DNA from: Termitomyces sp. T153
Lineage: Eukaryota; Basidiomycota; Agaricomycetes; Agaricales; Lyophyllaceae
DNA: 64,000 nucleotides
Direction of reading: 5' to 3'
Assembly (NCBI GenBank): GCA_018296165.2
Contig: JACKQL020000001.1
Span: 1,302,001-1,366,000 of the forward strand
The notes under the pieces: generated by a model
Seen by the model: only the letters and a program-made list of their open reading frames with translations
Told to the model about the DNA's origin: nothing
Database searches by the model: none
Made by a program: the position numbers and the translations under genes
Shown here: piece after piece, positions 42,290 through 53,410 of the stretch
Numbering within the stretch: the stretch's first letter is position 1
How the letters are laid out: each line of letters opens with the position of its first letter

Positions 42290-44711
42290 CTAGTTGCTCC
42301 CACGTTTTAGCCTGAGCATCTGAGCTATGGATATACGATGCGACGATTGAGCGTCCTGGTTTTCATGCATTGCCTCTGCATATCTGAACGACCTTGAGAA
42401 TCTCAGATTTAACTCAGCTCAAAACGCCACTTACAAGAGTTTGTATCGTACAAGTTCTTCCTCCATTTCTTCATTCCGTAGTCGAGACTTGACCAGTTCA
42501 TTCTGTAGACGTTCAGAAATGTCAGAAACTGTAGAAACATCTCGAGAACAGAGGTATGCGTACCAAGAGATCGACATGCTCTACGTTGAGCTGCGCAAGA
42601 CTATTCTCGAGTGTTTTGCTGAGAAAGAACATAATAATAAGATGACTGGATGGTGAGTTATGAGGGGGGTAAACAGACATACACCTGAGAAGACAGCGCG
42701 CGATTTGTCGTTCGAAGCTCGTCCATCTCAGTCAAATGTTTGTTCGTCTCCCGCTGAAGAGAGGGTTATTACATGACTTGAGATGACATCTAAACATACC
42801 AGTCGATCTTCGTACTCATGTCGGTACGAGTCGAGCATAAAGGGGGTAATATGTAAAGCAACTGCATCTTGAACGAACGCATCTACATCATGAGCCACTT
42901 TCTCTTCGCTCTGGTCCTCTGACGGCAACTGTGTTGCGGATTACATGAATGATACCGTAACAAGAATCACGAAGTCAACTTGCCTTATACTTATCAAACA
43001 AACGGGTATTGAGAAAGGCCAGGATCTCGTCGAACTTAAGAGCCAAAAGTTCATCTTCATTTTTCTTGAGGAGTATTATGCTAAAACCAAATATAGCTTC
43101 AATGCCACTCGCAAGGCAGTTGTCATATATTCGGAAGACAACAGGAAGTGGAAACCTTGGTAGAGGCAATGAGTTGTTGTATTTGTTAATGAAGAGAAGC
43201 AAAAGATATACCGATAGCTGAACATGGTAAGGAACCATTGAGAACAAAACATACTCGATTTGACTCCTTGGCGCAAGAAATGTACGTGGAGGACAGGTAG
43301 AAGTTCTTCAATTAAACGATCAAACTGAGAAAATCACTCATGAAGATCTAAAAATCGTAAATTGTATCATAGTGCATACCTGGAACTGATAACGAATGAT
43401 GAAATGAAATGAAATTTGCCAAAGATCCTTGCACTCACGAGTCGTAGCTGCAGCTTCGGCATCTCTGGTAGGAAGTGGCCACGTAGATCGTACACGTACA
43501 TTAAGCGAACGAGTAGAGAAAAAGCTTCCTCGTCTGGCATCTATTGCTGGAGTCAGTTTGATGATCGTTTTAGTCTAAGGAGTGTTTCACGTTTAATAAT
43601 AAGATAGCAACAACGAATGGAAGGCCTTGACAGTACCCCACCTGCGGATCGTAACTGTCGAGGCTATTAGTATGTTTATACTTGGGATGGTCCTGATTCT
43701 TTACAGGGAATAAGCTTTAAGAACATTAAATAAGTTTTCTTGACCAATGCCTTGCCCGTCATTAAAGAAATCATGATGTGGAAACGTCCTAACGAGGTCA
43801 GAGATGAGCACAAGGACTTGTTGTGGTAGGACGGACCGGTACCTTCCAAGATCTCGAGTGATAGATTTTTCGTGTGTGCTCACTTCCTTCAGCAGCTTTA
43901 AATAAACATCCTCAAGCTCTGGGTCCTTTGAGGCAGCCCTGAAACTCAGATAAGATTCAAAATTCTAGGTTTGAAAAACCACCAAGCCCTTACATATGCT
44001 GCCACATCATTCCCCGTAGAGTGTCTGGAATTCCTCTTGCAATCGCCGATGCCAGCTCTTCTGGCCGTTCAGCCGCAAATCCCTGGTAATCTAATCCACC
44101 GACCGGTAGATCAGATATGTAAGAAGAAGCAGGTGGATTTCTCAATTACCAGAGATTACTGCGCCCCAGAAATCTGAGGCAGTGCCCATCTCAATATACA
44201 TACTCTGGTAGAGATTGATATCGCATGACGCACCCCAATCAATTGTCTTATTAGTAGCTGGCTCAGTAGCCTTTTCTTCTTCTTTATGAAGACGAGCGAA
44301 CTCTTCCTGTAGCTTGTGCTGGCCGTCCACACTCCCTCGCTGGGACAAACGATACTCATCTTGAAGGCGAGAAATTATGAAGGGGAGGTTGTTGTCTGAA
44401 CGGATTGTAGTCGTAGAGGCTGATTTCTTGTGCCCTGTCTTTGTTGGTTGTGGATCAGCCTCCTGTGGTGTAGTTGACACAATGGGTGGTCGCGCGGTGT
44501 CCGGAGAATCGAGATCATGAGAAGACAATTCTTGGTGGGCAGAAAATACCGCTTCGTCGTCAAGAGCAATATCGTTGAATTCGGAGTCAGTTGCAGAGGT
44601 AATCGTCTCAACTTCGCGATCCTCGGCCGCGAAATATGTTACGTCAGGCGAGTGCAAAGAGTCCAGTGGATCGTTCTTGGGTAGAGGTATAGTAGAATTC
44701 GCCGAAGCCAT
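42290..44711 (-). CDS. TBC-domain Rab GTPase-activating protein, Gyp5/EVI5-like
   Basis: Start MASANSTIPLPKNDPLDS at 44711. A disordered acidic N-terminus of about 160 residues is followed by DWGASCDINLYQSMYIEM and YQGFAAERPEELASAIARGI. Next come PDTLRGMMWQHMAASKDPEL, EKSITRDLGR (arginine finger), FPHHDFFNDGQGIGQENLFN, YDPQVGYCQGLPF (glutamine finger), LRQGVKSSMFCSQWFLTMFS, and VFRIYDNCLASGIEAIFGFS. Both TBC catalytic fingers are intact. The C-terminal part (RALSSQVRR..., then VRYKLL | YAEAMHENQDAQ) is a coiled coil ending LRLKRGSN at 42290. Gyp5/EVI5 proteins speed GTP hydrolysis by Ypt1/Rab-type GTPases in Golgi and exocytic traffic. About 14 short introns are implied. Confidence 0.87.
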
Positions 44712-44922
44712 TATTCAGAAGAGAGAGAACGAGGTCATGGATTGAAAGGACTAGACGTTACTTGACGTTACCGGTTGCCAAAAACACTCCACCATCGACC
44801 ATTGACACGTGGGATGACTCTGCGGAGATATACTACGAAATATTGTACACATTCTATGCATTATACACGGTCCAAATTAGTGATAAGTTAGAATAATAAT
44901 ATAAGTTGTCAACAGTATTTAA

Positions 44923-45569
44923 TCATCCTTGTGATATGCTGATGTTATAATCAGAGTCTTCAGTGTCTGATGAATCACTTCGGTCCATATGGGTGAAAGG
45001 AGTGAAAATGTCAGAGTGGTGAAATAGATTTTCAAGTTCAAGCAAACAGTTCCCTTCTTTCCACTTCTCAGAGGTCTCATGGGCACGCACAATTTTCCAT
45101 CCAAGATAAGACGAGCAGGACGAACAAGATATCTCTTGCATTGTATGCGCGCCCGTGGCCATCAACTGGACAGCCGGACTAGACAATTTGACGTTGTAAC
45201 TATGTGGAGACCGAGTTGAGTATCATGTTAGTGAAGTTTACTTGTTGACGCACGTTTCCATGAAAAGGGAGGCTCTGCCGGAGAAGCCCTTGAACATACG
45301 AGAATTCGGAGGATACTAGAGTAAGAGGATGAACAGTTGAATTATTCATTGCACGATGACAAAGAACTCACGGCAGATGGAGGTAGTTGGACGTGGCTCG
45401 ATGTGATACACGTCTTGCATTTTTTACAAACGAGAGGACGCGGAACCACTGGCAAAGGGCGCGATGTCGAGCGCGTAGGGCGAAGAGATGATCTCACGGC
45501 AGGAGAGAAGGGCACAGGTGGCAGACGACGCGGGACAGCGGGATTACAAGGGCTAGTCATGAGGGGCAT
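44923..45569 (-). CDS. Yippee-family zinc-binding protein
   Basis: Start MPLMTSPCNPAVPRR at 45569, preferred to the frame's earlier start at 45638. Four exons read: a proline-rich leader, VCKKCKTCITSSHVQLPPSA | YPPNSRMFKGFSGRASLFMET | YNVKLSSPAVQLMATGAHTM, QEISCSSCSSYLGWKIVRAH, and ETSEKWKEGNCLLELENLF. The two C-x-x-C pairs (CKKC and CSSC), G-A-H-T, LGWK and the K-E-G run are the Yippee fold, a single zinc-binding beta sheet. The C-terminus is acidic (SDSSDTEDSDY). Yippee proteins (yeast Moh1) are conserved in eukaryotes; proposed roles include nuclear and GID-complex-associated functions, and the role here is unknown. The leader of about 50 Pro/Arg-rich residues is longer than usual. It diverges from allantoinase over 318 bases. 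Confidence 0.85.
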
Positions 45570-45887
45570 GTTTTGTGCGGGGAGAGCTTGGGTGACGACG
45601 TGATTTATAGCCTGCAGCTTACGACAGATATATATCAAACACGGACATCAGAAATCCAAGACTGAATCCAGTTAGTTCTGTAGGTAAAGTTGTGTTCTCA
45701 TCGACATCGGCGCCTCATGGCCGACCAACTGAGCAACTTCCTGACCGTGCTCAGTAATCTTCCTCGACAGCACACCAGAAGACATTCGCAGTGGAGAGTA
45801 AGCTTAATCCCCCGGGCCTGACCGTCACGAGGCCCTGATACATGTTCGAGCCGGGCCCTCAGCTTGCTGTGCACGGCTATCTTTCCA
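45570..45887. promoter_or_regulatory. Divergent promoter of Yippee and allantoinase genes
   Basis: 318 bases between the two ATGs. An open stretch starting ATG at 45717 (MADQLSNFLTVLSN) ends quickly at a stop and could be an upstream ORF in the allantoinase leader. No GATA-type cluster that would show nitrogen control was made out with certainty. Confidence 0.4.
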
Positions 45888-47521
45888 ATGATCCTCATCT
45901 GCACAGGTCGCAATGTCCTCCTCCCAAACATGACCTCTCCTGTCCCTGCAACTCTCACCGTTGACCTTTCTACAGGGAAAATCACGGACATAGTTCTTGG
46001 CTATCAATCCTCTGATGCTCGCTCTGATGACCCCACTGTTCAATGGATTGATGCCGGCGACAAATTCGTCCTCCCCGGTCTTGTCGAGTGTGTTTCTGCT
46101 GAGTCACCTTGACGAACACTCATGATCATCGTATCTGATTAGTGCCCATGTCCATCTGAATGAGCCTGGTCGCACTGATTGGGAAGGTTTTCGCACTGGC
46201 ACCAGAGCTGCCACGTCTGGGGGAGTCACTGTCGTTGTTGACATGCCACTCAATTCAATTCCCCCTACAACTACTGTAGAGCACTTGGAACTCAAGCGAA
46301 AAGCGGCGCGGGATCAGTGTTATTCCGATGTTGCTTTCTGGGGTGGTCTCATACCGGGCAATCAGGTCGGTCTGTCGATTGATGCATTACAGAGACAGAT
46401 AGAGGATTCATGACTAAAGATTCACAGAGAAATTTAGAACCTCTTTTGGCAGCAGGCATCAAAGGTTTTAAGTGTTTTCTGATAGAAAGTGGTGTCGATG
46501 TACGTGGCCAATGCACTATCTTGTTTCCCGAAACTACAATTGAATCAAGGAATTCCCTTGTGTGTCGGGCCATGAGCTTGAGCTTTCCATGAGCAAACTA
46601 CAGGCATGTGTTGGTATACTCAGATTCACCGCGCTAATTCTGGGTGATCGTCAGAATACTTCCACTGTCCTTTTGTTCCATGCCGAACTGGGTTCGGCTG
46701 GAACTCCTGAAAATTCTGATGTCAGGTTATATTCGACCTTCCTTAACTCAAGACCTCAGAAGCTCGAGACGGATGCTATCTCACTCATCACATCTCTCCA
46801 GGAAAAGTATCCTGCTCTGCGATGCCATATCGTACATCTATCTGCTTCATCAGCCCTTCCTCTCATCCGATCCGCTCGGGACGCTGGACTCAATTTGACC
46901 GTGGAAACTTGCTTCCATTATCTCTGCCTATCTGCCGCCGAGATACCTGATGGGCACCCTGAATTTAAATGTTGTCCTCCAGTTCGGGATGCTGCGAACC
47001 AGGATCTGTTGTGGGACGGCTTAAAGGAGGGTTTAATTGACTTTGTAGTGTCGGACCATAGTCCATGTATTGTTGAACTGAAGAGACTTGGTGAGGGGGA
47101 TATTATGGGTGCCTGGGGCGGGATTAGCACATTGGGCTTGGGCTTGAGTCTTCTATGGACCGAAGGACAACGCAGGGGTATCTCGATTGCTCAAATCGTT
47201 GAATGGATGAGTTTGAAACCTGCTGAGCATGCCGGTCTTGGTAATCTGAAGGGTCAGTTAAAGGTCGGCCTTGACGGGGACTTCGTAATCTGGGACCCTA
47301 ACACAGAATTCATGGTCGGACTACCGATGACTGGTTTCACAACACTACTAATCGATTGTTCTTCACAGGTCACAAGTGATCATTTGAACTTCAAGAACAA
47401 AATATCTCCGTATGTTGGGATGACGCTCCGAGGTGAAGTAGAGCAGACTTACTTGCGAGGAACGCTGGTATATGACATAGCTGCACATGAAGAGCTAACC
47501 CCAGTCGGACAGTTGTTGTGA
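45888..47521 (+). CDS. DAL1: Allantoinase
   Basis: The ATG at 45888 gives [20 protein letters not shown]; the earlier in-frame start at 45864 is a TTG. Exons join to ...[10 protein letters not shown] | [99 protein letters not shown] and FVVSDHSPC. The amidohydrolase metal ligands are all there: H-x-H in AHVHLNEPG, the carboxylated lysine in GIKGFKC, H in LFHAEL, H in IVHLS, and D in SDHSPC. The enzyme opens allantoin to allantoate in the purine-degradation pathway, letting the fungus use purines as nitrogen. The domain is full length and ends VGQLL. No other purine-catabolic gene is adjacent. Confidence 0.9.
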
Positions 47522-48051
47522 GATTGGGCACTTATTAACACGCTAGATACCTGATTGAGTGTATATTCATGGACCACAGTGTCACCACACCTTCAGGCTG
47601 ATCAGTTTTATCTAGTGAGAACCCCAAGAGCGAGTTGATGGAGATTATTCTCGGGATTGTGGGATAGAAGGTTTAAGAAGCACTGTTTGATTGTCCTGGT
47701 CATGCGTAAGTGTAGCGAAGAGTTAAAGCGCTTTCTGTGCCATGCCAGAGATTTAGTAGCATCATGATTGAAAGTATCTCCAGAGGTCAACTGCGTATAC
47801 ACTCCATTCTGAGTCGCCTAGCATGATGAGAATCGAGCAAGATGCAGTATGCATCCGTGAGACCGGATTCAGATATGTGCCGGAAGTCGCCGTTCGAGAT
47901 CATGGTGTCGTGGGATATGTACTAGCAACTACAAGATATGTGAAACGTTTCCGACCTCATGTGAGTCTCGCTGCACCATTTTTTGTATCGTCCTTTTTCC
48001 TCAGAATTATTGGGCATATCGTTCAGCTTGCCTTCCTCCTACCTTTCCCAA
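47522..48051. other. Intergenic, no gene seen
   Basis: Between two genes on the plus strand. Short frames on both strands (47608-47802 minus, 47823 onward plus) show no recognisable motif. The right end is T/C-rich, as expected upstream of a transcription start. Confidence 0.45.
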
Positions 48052-50064
48052 ATGATCACAGCGGTCAAGTTTCGACTCGCCTTTGTAATCACTGGGTTCT
48101 TGTTCGGTTGTCTTCAGATCCTTGCATATGTTCCTGCGCAGCCCACGAATTCTACTCGAGAGGCAATTGATGGTGGTTTGAATGTTACCGACATCTCAAA
48201 GTTGTATTTGAGGTGGTATCCTAATGGGTTAGCTCTGCTCATTTTGTTGTGTGGCGAGTTGTTCACCAGACCGATAGCTACTATTCTCAAAACATTTCCT
48301 ACCAACTCGCTGGTCTTGACACTCAAGGAACTAGTATGGTATGCAGACTTAGTTTTATCTATGATATATGCCGTGATAGCTTGGCACAGGGAGCTTTGGT
48401 ACACTTCTCCGAGGATAAAGTGAGCAATGCAACGCCACCGAGTCAGTTCTCTATGTTTGTTCCGTGTCGTATCGTTTTCTCAAGCACTTGTAGCCACGAC
48501 TCCATGGATCGCAATGGTTTCATGTGATTCGAATGCAACAAATGCGTCTCAGGAGGAGGATGTATTCACTCTTGCTCGGGATAAGGGTGCGGTCGCAGCT
48601 GTCAGTCTAATCCTCTATTCTGCTGGCGTAGTTGTGTCTGAGCCACATTGACAGCTTCTATACTCGGAATATTCCTTTGCTTGCGTCATCAACCCCGAAT
48701 ACGCAGATCCGGAAACATTTGATCAAGTTTTCGACATATTCTCCACTCAGAGTTTGACCAGCGCATCTATCATCCAGTACCAATTTGGACAATCCGGCCC
48801 AATCAACGAAACACTTTATGGTGTCTACGATTCTCAGCGATTGAATGATTCAGCTTCTATGATGAACACCACCTTGCGGGATGGTACACCCCCGGCACCT
48901 GGTTATTTATTCGCCATTCTCCAGGCCTACAATTCAACTGTCCAGCTCAATGATCCTTCCACAACCAATGGCTCTGTAGATTCGACATCTGCTGGTGGTA
49001 AAAAACAGAACACCAATCTGGCTATGTAGGCGTCTCAACTTCGTGGTAGTTTGTATTTTCATCATCTCTCCCAGGATTATTCTATATGCTATCACGGGAT
49101 GTGTTTCGGCATTGTTTTGTATAGTGATTATCACTGGTGTACGTGCCTTTTTCTCTTGCATGACATGAGACTGACTTTGCAGAGTAGGCGGTAAGAGCCA
49201 TCCGTCATCCAGAACGGTACGGGCCACGAGCACGCGGTAGAGGCAGTCTAGGTCAAAGCCGTGCCCGGGGATTGACGCATGCTATCCTTGATACTTTCCC
49301 CATCGTTAAGTTCGGAAGAGATCCAATGGCCCCTCGCTCATCTTCTGAGCCTGAATCGCAACATATTCCAGTTAAGATCGTAGATCAACAAAGCCAATTG
49401 AGCAGTCCCAGTGTGGAAATGAGGGAAATACGACTTACTCGCGTGGAGAAACAAGATACCCTAGAACCGAGGGCAGCAGTGGAAATTGAAACGGTTGAGA
49501 ATGTTGATGCCGCAGAGCATTGGCAGACAGATAGAAACCAATCTTTGACTCAGCAATCTCAATTTGAGTCTAGTAGACCCTCTGTTGCATCTACGAGTCT
49601 CAGAGAAGGCTCTTCACGAGGTGCTGAACGAGATCCGAAAGACGTTGTTCCCGCCTCGATTGGCCGAGAAACTTGTCCCATATGCATCATGGATTTCGAG
49701 GAAGGAGATGATCTTCGTCTCTTGCCATGCGAGGGTAAACATCGTTTTCATCAGAGTTGTGTTGATCCCTGGCTATTGGAATTGTCCAGTTCTTGCCCCA
49801 TATGCCGGGAAGGTAATTAGACATGATTGCAGCTTCTTGGATTCTCTCTAACAAAATCAATCGTCCTCAGATTTTCTTGCTTTGGAGAACATCATCTCTG
49901 GCGAATCCACAAGGGACAGCTCTAACGGCGAAGAACATGGTCATGCTGTGCTGCCCTCAAATTCAAGAAATCGATTCTCTCGTTACCTGCGTGTCGCAAA
50001 AGGACGACATCATCGTAGAGCTGAAAATGGCGAAAATGACTCTCAGCCGTCGCATGCATCCTGA
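48052..50064 (+). CDS. PA-TM-RING type E3 ubiquitin ligase
   Basis: Start MITAVKFRLAFVITGFLFGC at 48052. A signal anchor is followed by a lumenal part with several N-x-S/T sites and protease-associated-domain-like text spread over short exons: NISYQLAGLDTQGT | SLAQGALVHFSED | TTPWIAMVSCDSNAT, FTLARDKGAVAA | LLYSEYSFACVINPEYADPE, and FDQVFDIFSTQSLTSASII. A membrane span (ILYAITGCVSALFCIVIITG) and an Arg-rich cytosolic tail precede a RING-H2 finger, CPICIMDFEEGDD...LPCEGKHRFHQSCVDPWL...CPICR, with all eight zinc ligands. After one intron the tail ends at 50064. Such ligases sit in endosomal or vacuolar membranes and ubiquitinate membrane cargo. It is tail to tail with the ataxin-3 gene. Confidence 0.83.
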
Positions 50065-50312
50065 ATGCATCGCCATATTTTTCGTTTCATTTGGAATGGA
50101 CTATCATGCACTCTTATTCTACCCACCTTAGACTCAACAGACATGGAACTGGACTTTATTCTATTACATGGACATCCTAGGAAACAAATCCATTTGTAAC
50201 TCCACAAGCCTTGTAGCCGTAATCAATAAAATATTACATATTGTATAGCCCTGCCTAACTTGCCCCTCAATGCTCCACAAACACTCAATGTAAACTCCTC
50301 AAGCAGTCCTGA
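50065..50312. terminator. Shared 3' flank of convergent genes
   Basis: Between the two stops lies AATAAAATATTACATATTG at about 50225, a good candidate polyadenylation signal on the plus strand. Confidence 0.45.
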
Positions 50313-52144
50313 TTACATTCCGAATCTAGCCAGCCTCTTCCGTCTGAGTTCATCCACACTAACGGTTTCTGCGGTAGGGTCGGAATATTTATGGTCTCCT
50401 GAATCTTCCACATCTTCGGAAAGAATTGATTCCCTATCTTCGACCTCAGTTTCTATTCGGGTGGATGCAACAGTAGGGGCACGAGTAAGGGTCTGGACAG
50501 GTCGAGAACGTGCTGGTGGGGATGGTAACTCTGGGAACTCCCAACCTTGGGGAACATGCTCCAAGGAGGCTTTAAGAGCCGCTTGCAACTCAACATCATC
50601 ATCATCATAGACCCTCGCACCGACATCATGATGATAACCTTGCAATGGATTCGGTTCAGGCCGAGCGATATTGACAGAACCCACCCTTTCGTTGTCGTCA
50701 TCAGTCCGGGGTGCGTGTCCCTGAGCTTGCGCTAATGCTTCACTTTCTGCAATGGCACGACGAAGTTGTTCAGCTTCGTCCGTCTCCTCCCTTTGACGTC
50801 TGGCTCGCCTTTCTTCGAGAGCAGCAGCATCAGCTTCATTCAATGAACCTTCATCCCACAACTCGCGCTGAGCAAGCTCTTGATGCGCCTTCATCCGCTG
50901 CAGCATTAGCTGGCTGCGAGCCATGCTTGCCGCAACTGGGTCTAACTCGGGTTTCTCTCCTGTTGTCACGTCATCATGTCCCTCGTCCTCCTCGTTTGCA
51001 GAGGAATGTAGCCCTGTCTGGACCCGTGATGTTGACGGCGTTTCAAGATTGGCATGAGAGAACTGCGCAGAAGATCGGGCAACAGGGGGCGGGATACTAT
51101 AATGGTTACCCATCAAGGACGCCTGTAACGCTGCCTGCAATTCGTAATCCTCATCCTCAAGACCTTCAATATGGTCAGGAACACTAGGCGCTGACTTCGA
51201 GACCAGTGGCCTGTGTGATATGGCATTGGAGGACGTCGGTTCCGGCAGAGTTGATGCAATCTCATCGGCAATAGTACGAGACAAACCAAGAGGTGCCGAA
51301 GGATCAACCTGAGTAACCGCGAATACTGAATAGCCTAGGCAAGGTCGACGCATCATCTGTGATGAGAAATGGATGGAGCGCACCTTCACTCTCTGCTTGT
51401 TGTAGTACCATTCCGAGATAAAGTTTCCCAACCCACTCTGGCTGAGGGAGGAAAGAGTTGAGATTGAACCAGTGTCCGTTACCTACATCATTGTTGATGT
51501 TAGGTTCAGCATGTCCAAAGCGCCGAAGGGTGAACCAATGTTGATTTAGATTGAGTATGAATGCAAGTTGGTTCCTGGCGGATCGATTAAAAGCAGGGAT
51601 CGAATGACGGCGCCATAAACCACCTACTGTGGATGATCTTGATAGGGACGCATATCCTCTCCACGCCATCGAGTGAGACTAGGACGAGAGTTTAGCGAGA
51701 AAACTCTCCAAATCCGGAGAAAGATTTCACTTGAGTCCCCAGACCGTTAGGGCACTTTCCAAAACTTGCACCGAGAAGAAGCCTAAGATACAATACATGG
51801 ATCACAGTCTCAAGAGTATTTCAGTCACGACATACCTGTATCATCCATGTTGGTACTATGTGAGTGAGTACCATCGTAGCTACGTTCTAGGGCATCAAGA
51901 TTGCTGGCAATATCTGACAGATCAGGGGCGGTAAACTGGGTATCTGAGTTGGGTTGAGCTCAATATCAGCAACTGTAGCTCACATAGTTCCCCTCTTGGA
52001 GTGACAACGTAAGCAATGTGGATTCATTGAAAAGATGGGGAACATACGCAGAAGATTGTTGAGGGCGTGTTGGGCACAGAGCATCGATCCAGATTGCTGT
52101 TTTTCATGGTAGATTGAGGAAACAAGGTTCTCGAGACCGGCCAT
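50313..52144 (-). CDS. Ataxin-3-like Josephin deubiquitinase
   Basis: Start MAGLENLVSSIYHEKQQSGS at 52144. The Josephin domain spans several exons. The catalytic cysteine is in SMLCAQHALNNLL, the catalytic histidine in LNQHWFTLRRFG and the asparagine in GHWFNLNSFLPQPEWV; these match the triad of human ataxin-3. The last, long exon holds GYSVFAVTQVDPSAPLGLSR and three ubiquitin-interacting motifs: DEDYELQAALQASLMG, EAEQLRRAIAESEALAQA and DDVELQAALKASLEHV. The C-terminus ends LRRKRLARFGM. There is no polyglutamine tract. The enzyme trims polyubiquitin chains in protein quality control with the Cdc48/p97 machinery. Confidence 0.9.
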
Positions 52145-53410
52145 CGCGTTGGAAATCAAGCAAGATGCGAGTGTGGCTAAAGTGTGGCTGATTTTAATAG
52201 ACGCGTACTCTCACGTGACTAGAGAGCGGACTTGCCTTCGCCTATTTTAGCCATGAGGTCGCAGCTTTTACATACTTAACGGTTGTCACCGTCCGTCACG
52301 TCCTCTGTTCAACGTCGCCGCCTTTCTCTGCATAATAATGTACATTATACTCTGATCACCGCCAATGCCAATTTGACCATGGCACATCGCTCTTCACCAC
52401 TCAATCTGACTTTCCTTACCCAATACATGTTAGCAGTAACCAAACTCCCTTGCAAGTGAATTGATGTTTTATGCTCACAAAGCGTTCCCTGCGCCCATGT
52501 TACGCTTACTCGCAGCAAAGCTTGCATCCATCGATCGAGAACTGCGTGAGGTCCAGGATTGCCTGTGCGATGACCTACGCAATAGCATGTCTACCTCTAG
52601 CGATGTCGAGATATCTGATTTCGATTTAGAGGGAGATTCGAAATGTAGAGCTTTCTTTCTCAATGCAACCCACTAGCAATTATGATGAACGATGTCCTTC
52701 GCGGTTATCGTATGTACTGTTATTGATATGGCGCACGAAGCCTTAGAGATTTCACGGTTCTCAGGAGTTGATATGAAGGAAGGGTGTGATGGTAAGAACA
52801 AGGGCAAGGCTAGAGTCTCTGAGAGAGCGGGAAAAGGCGTCTCAGTGACGATGAAGATTACGGTCGCAGACCAGGCTGGTCACCGTTTTTTCGCGATCAT
52901 CTTACTCAGCCTTTGTCGCTTCGTGCAGAATCGTCCAGGAAATGTTTTACTAGGGATCCCAGTGGATCAGAGAAGCGTTGTAGAGGCGACGTACAGCCAG
53001 CTTTTCAAATAACTTGAAATGACTTCGTGCATTTCTCGTGCATCTGGGAAAGTCCGTTCGTAGGTGTTCAACGTTTGCTTATCATGTTTACAGATTACTC
53101 GTCAAATTCACGATATACGTGATAATTTTTGCCGGTGGGGATACTAGAAAGTTGACCCGGCCATGCAACATGTAATTGCGGGACGTGAACGTTTCGTCAT
53201 TTCGTGTGAAAATGTTCGTCCCTCTCTTGAGCATGTGTCTTGGGCTCGTGACTTTAGTTTTGCTTTTTTCACTGTAATCCTTGGGCATGATGCATCTTTC
53301 TTTAACACCTAACGTCAGCATCAGTCATTTGAGTGAGATTCCTTCCCAGGTATTGACGGGTCATAAGAAAAAGAAAGTTCAAATGGCGTGCACTCGCATA
53401 ACCTCGATTC
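52145..53410. other. Intergenic with a possible small unrecognised gene
   Basis: A plus-strand frame at about 52461-52676 reads LRLLAAKLASIDRELREVQD and ends in an acidic stretch DLEGDSK. A second frame, 52692-53012, reads EALEISRFSGVDMKEGC and KGKARVSERAGKG. Their composition is protein-like and they could be exons of one short gene, but I could not find splice sites that join them. No family is recognised. Confidence 0.3.
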
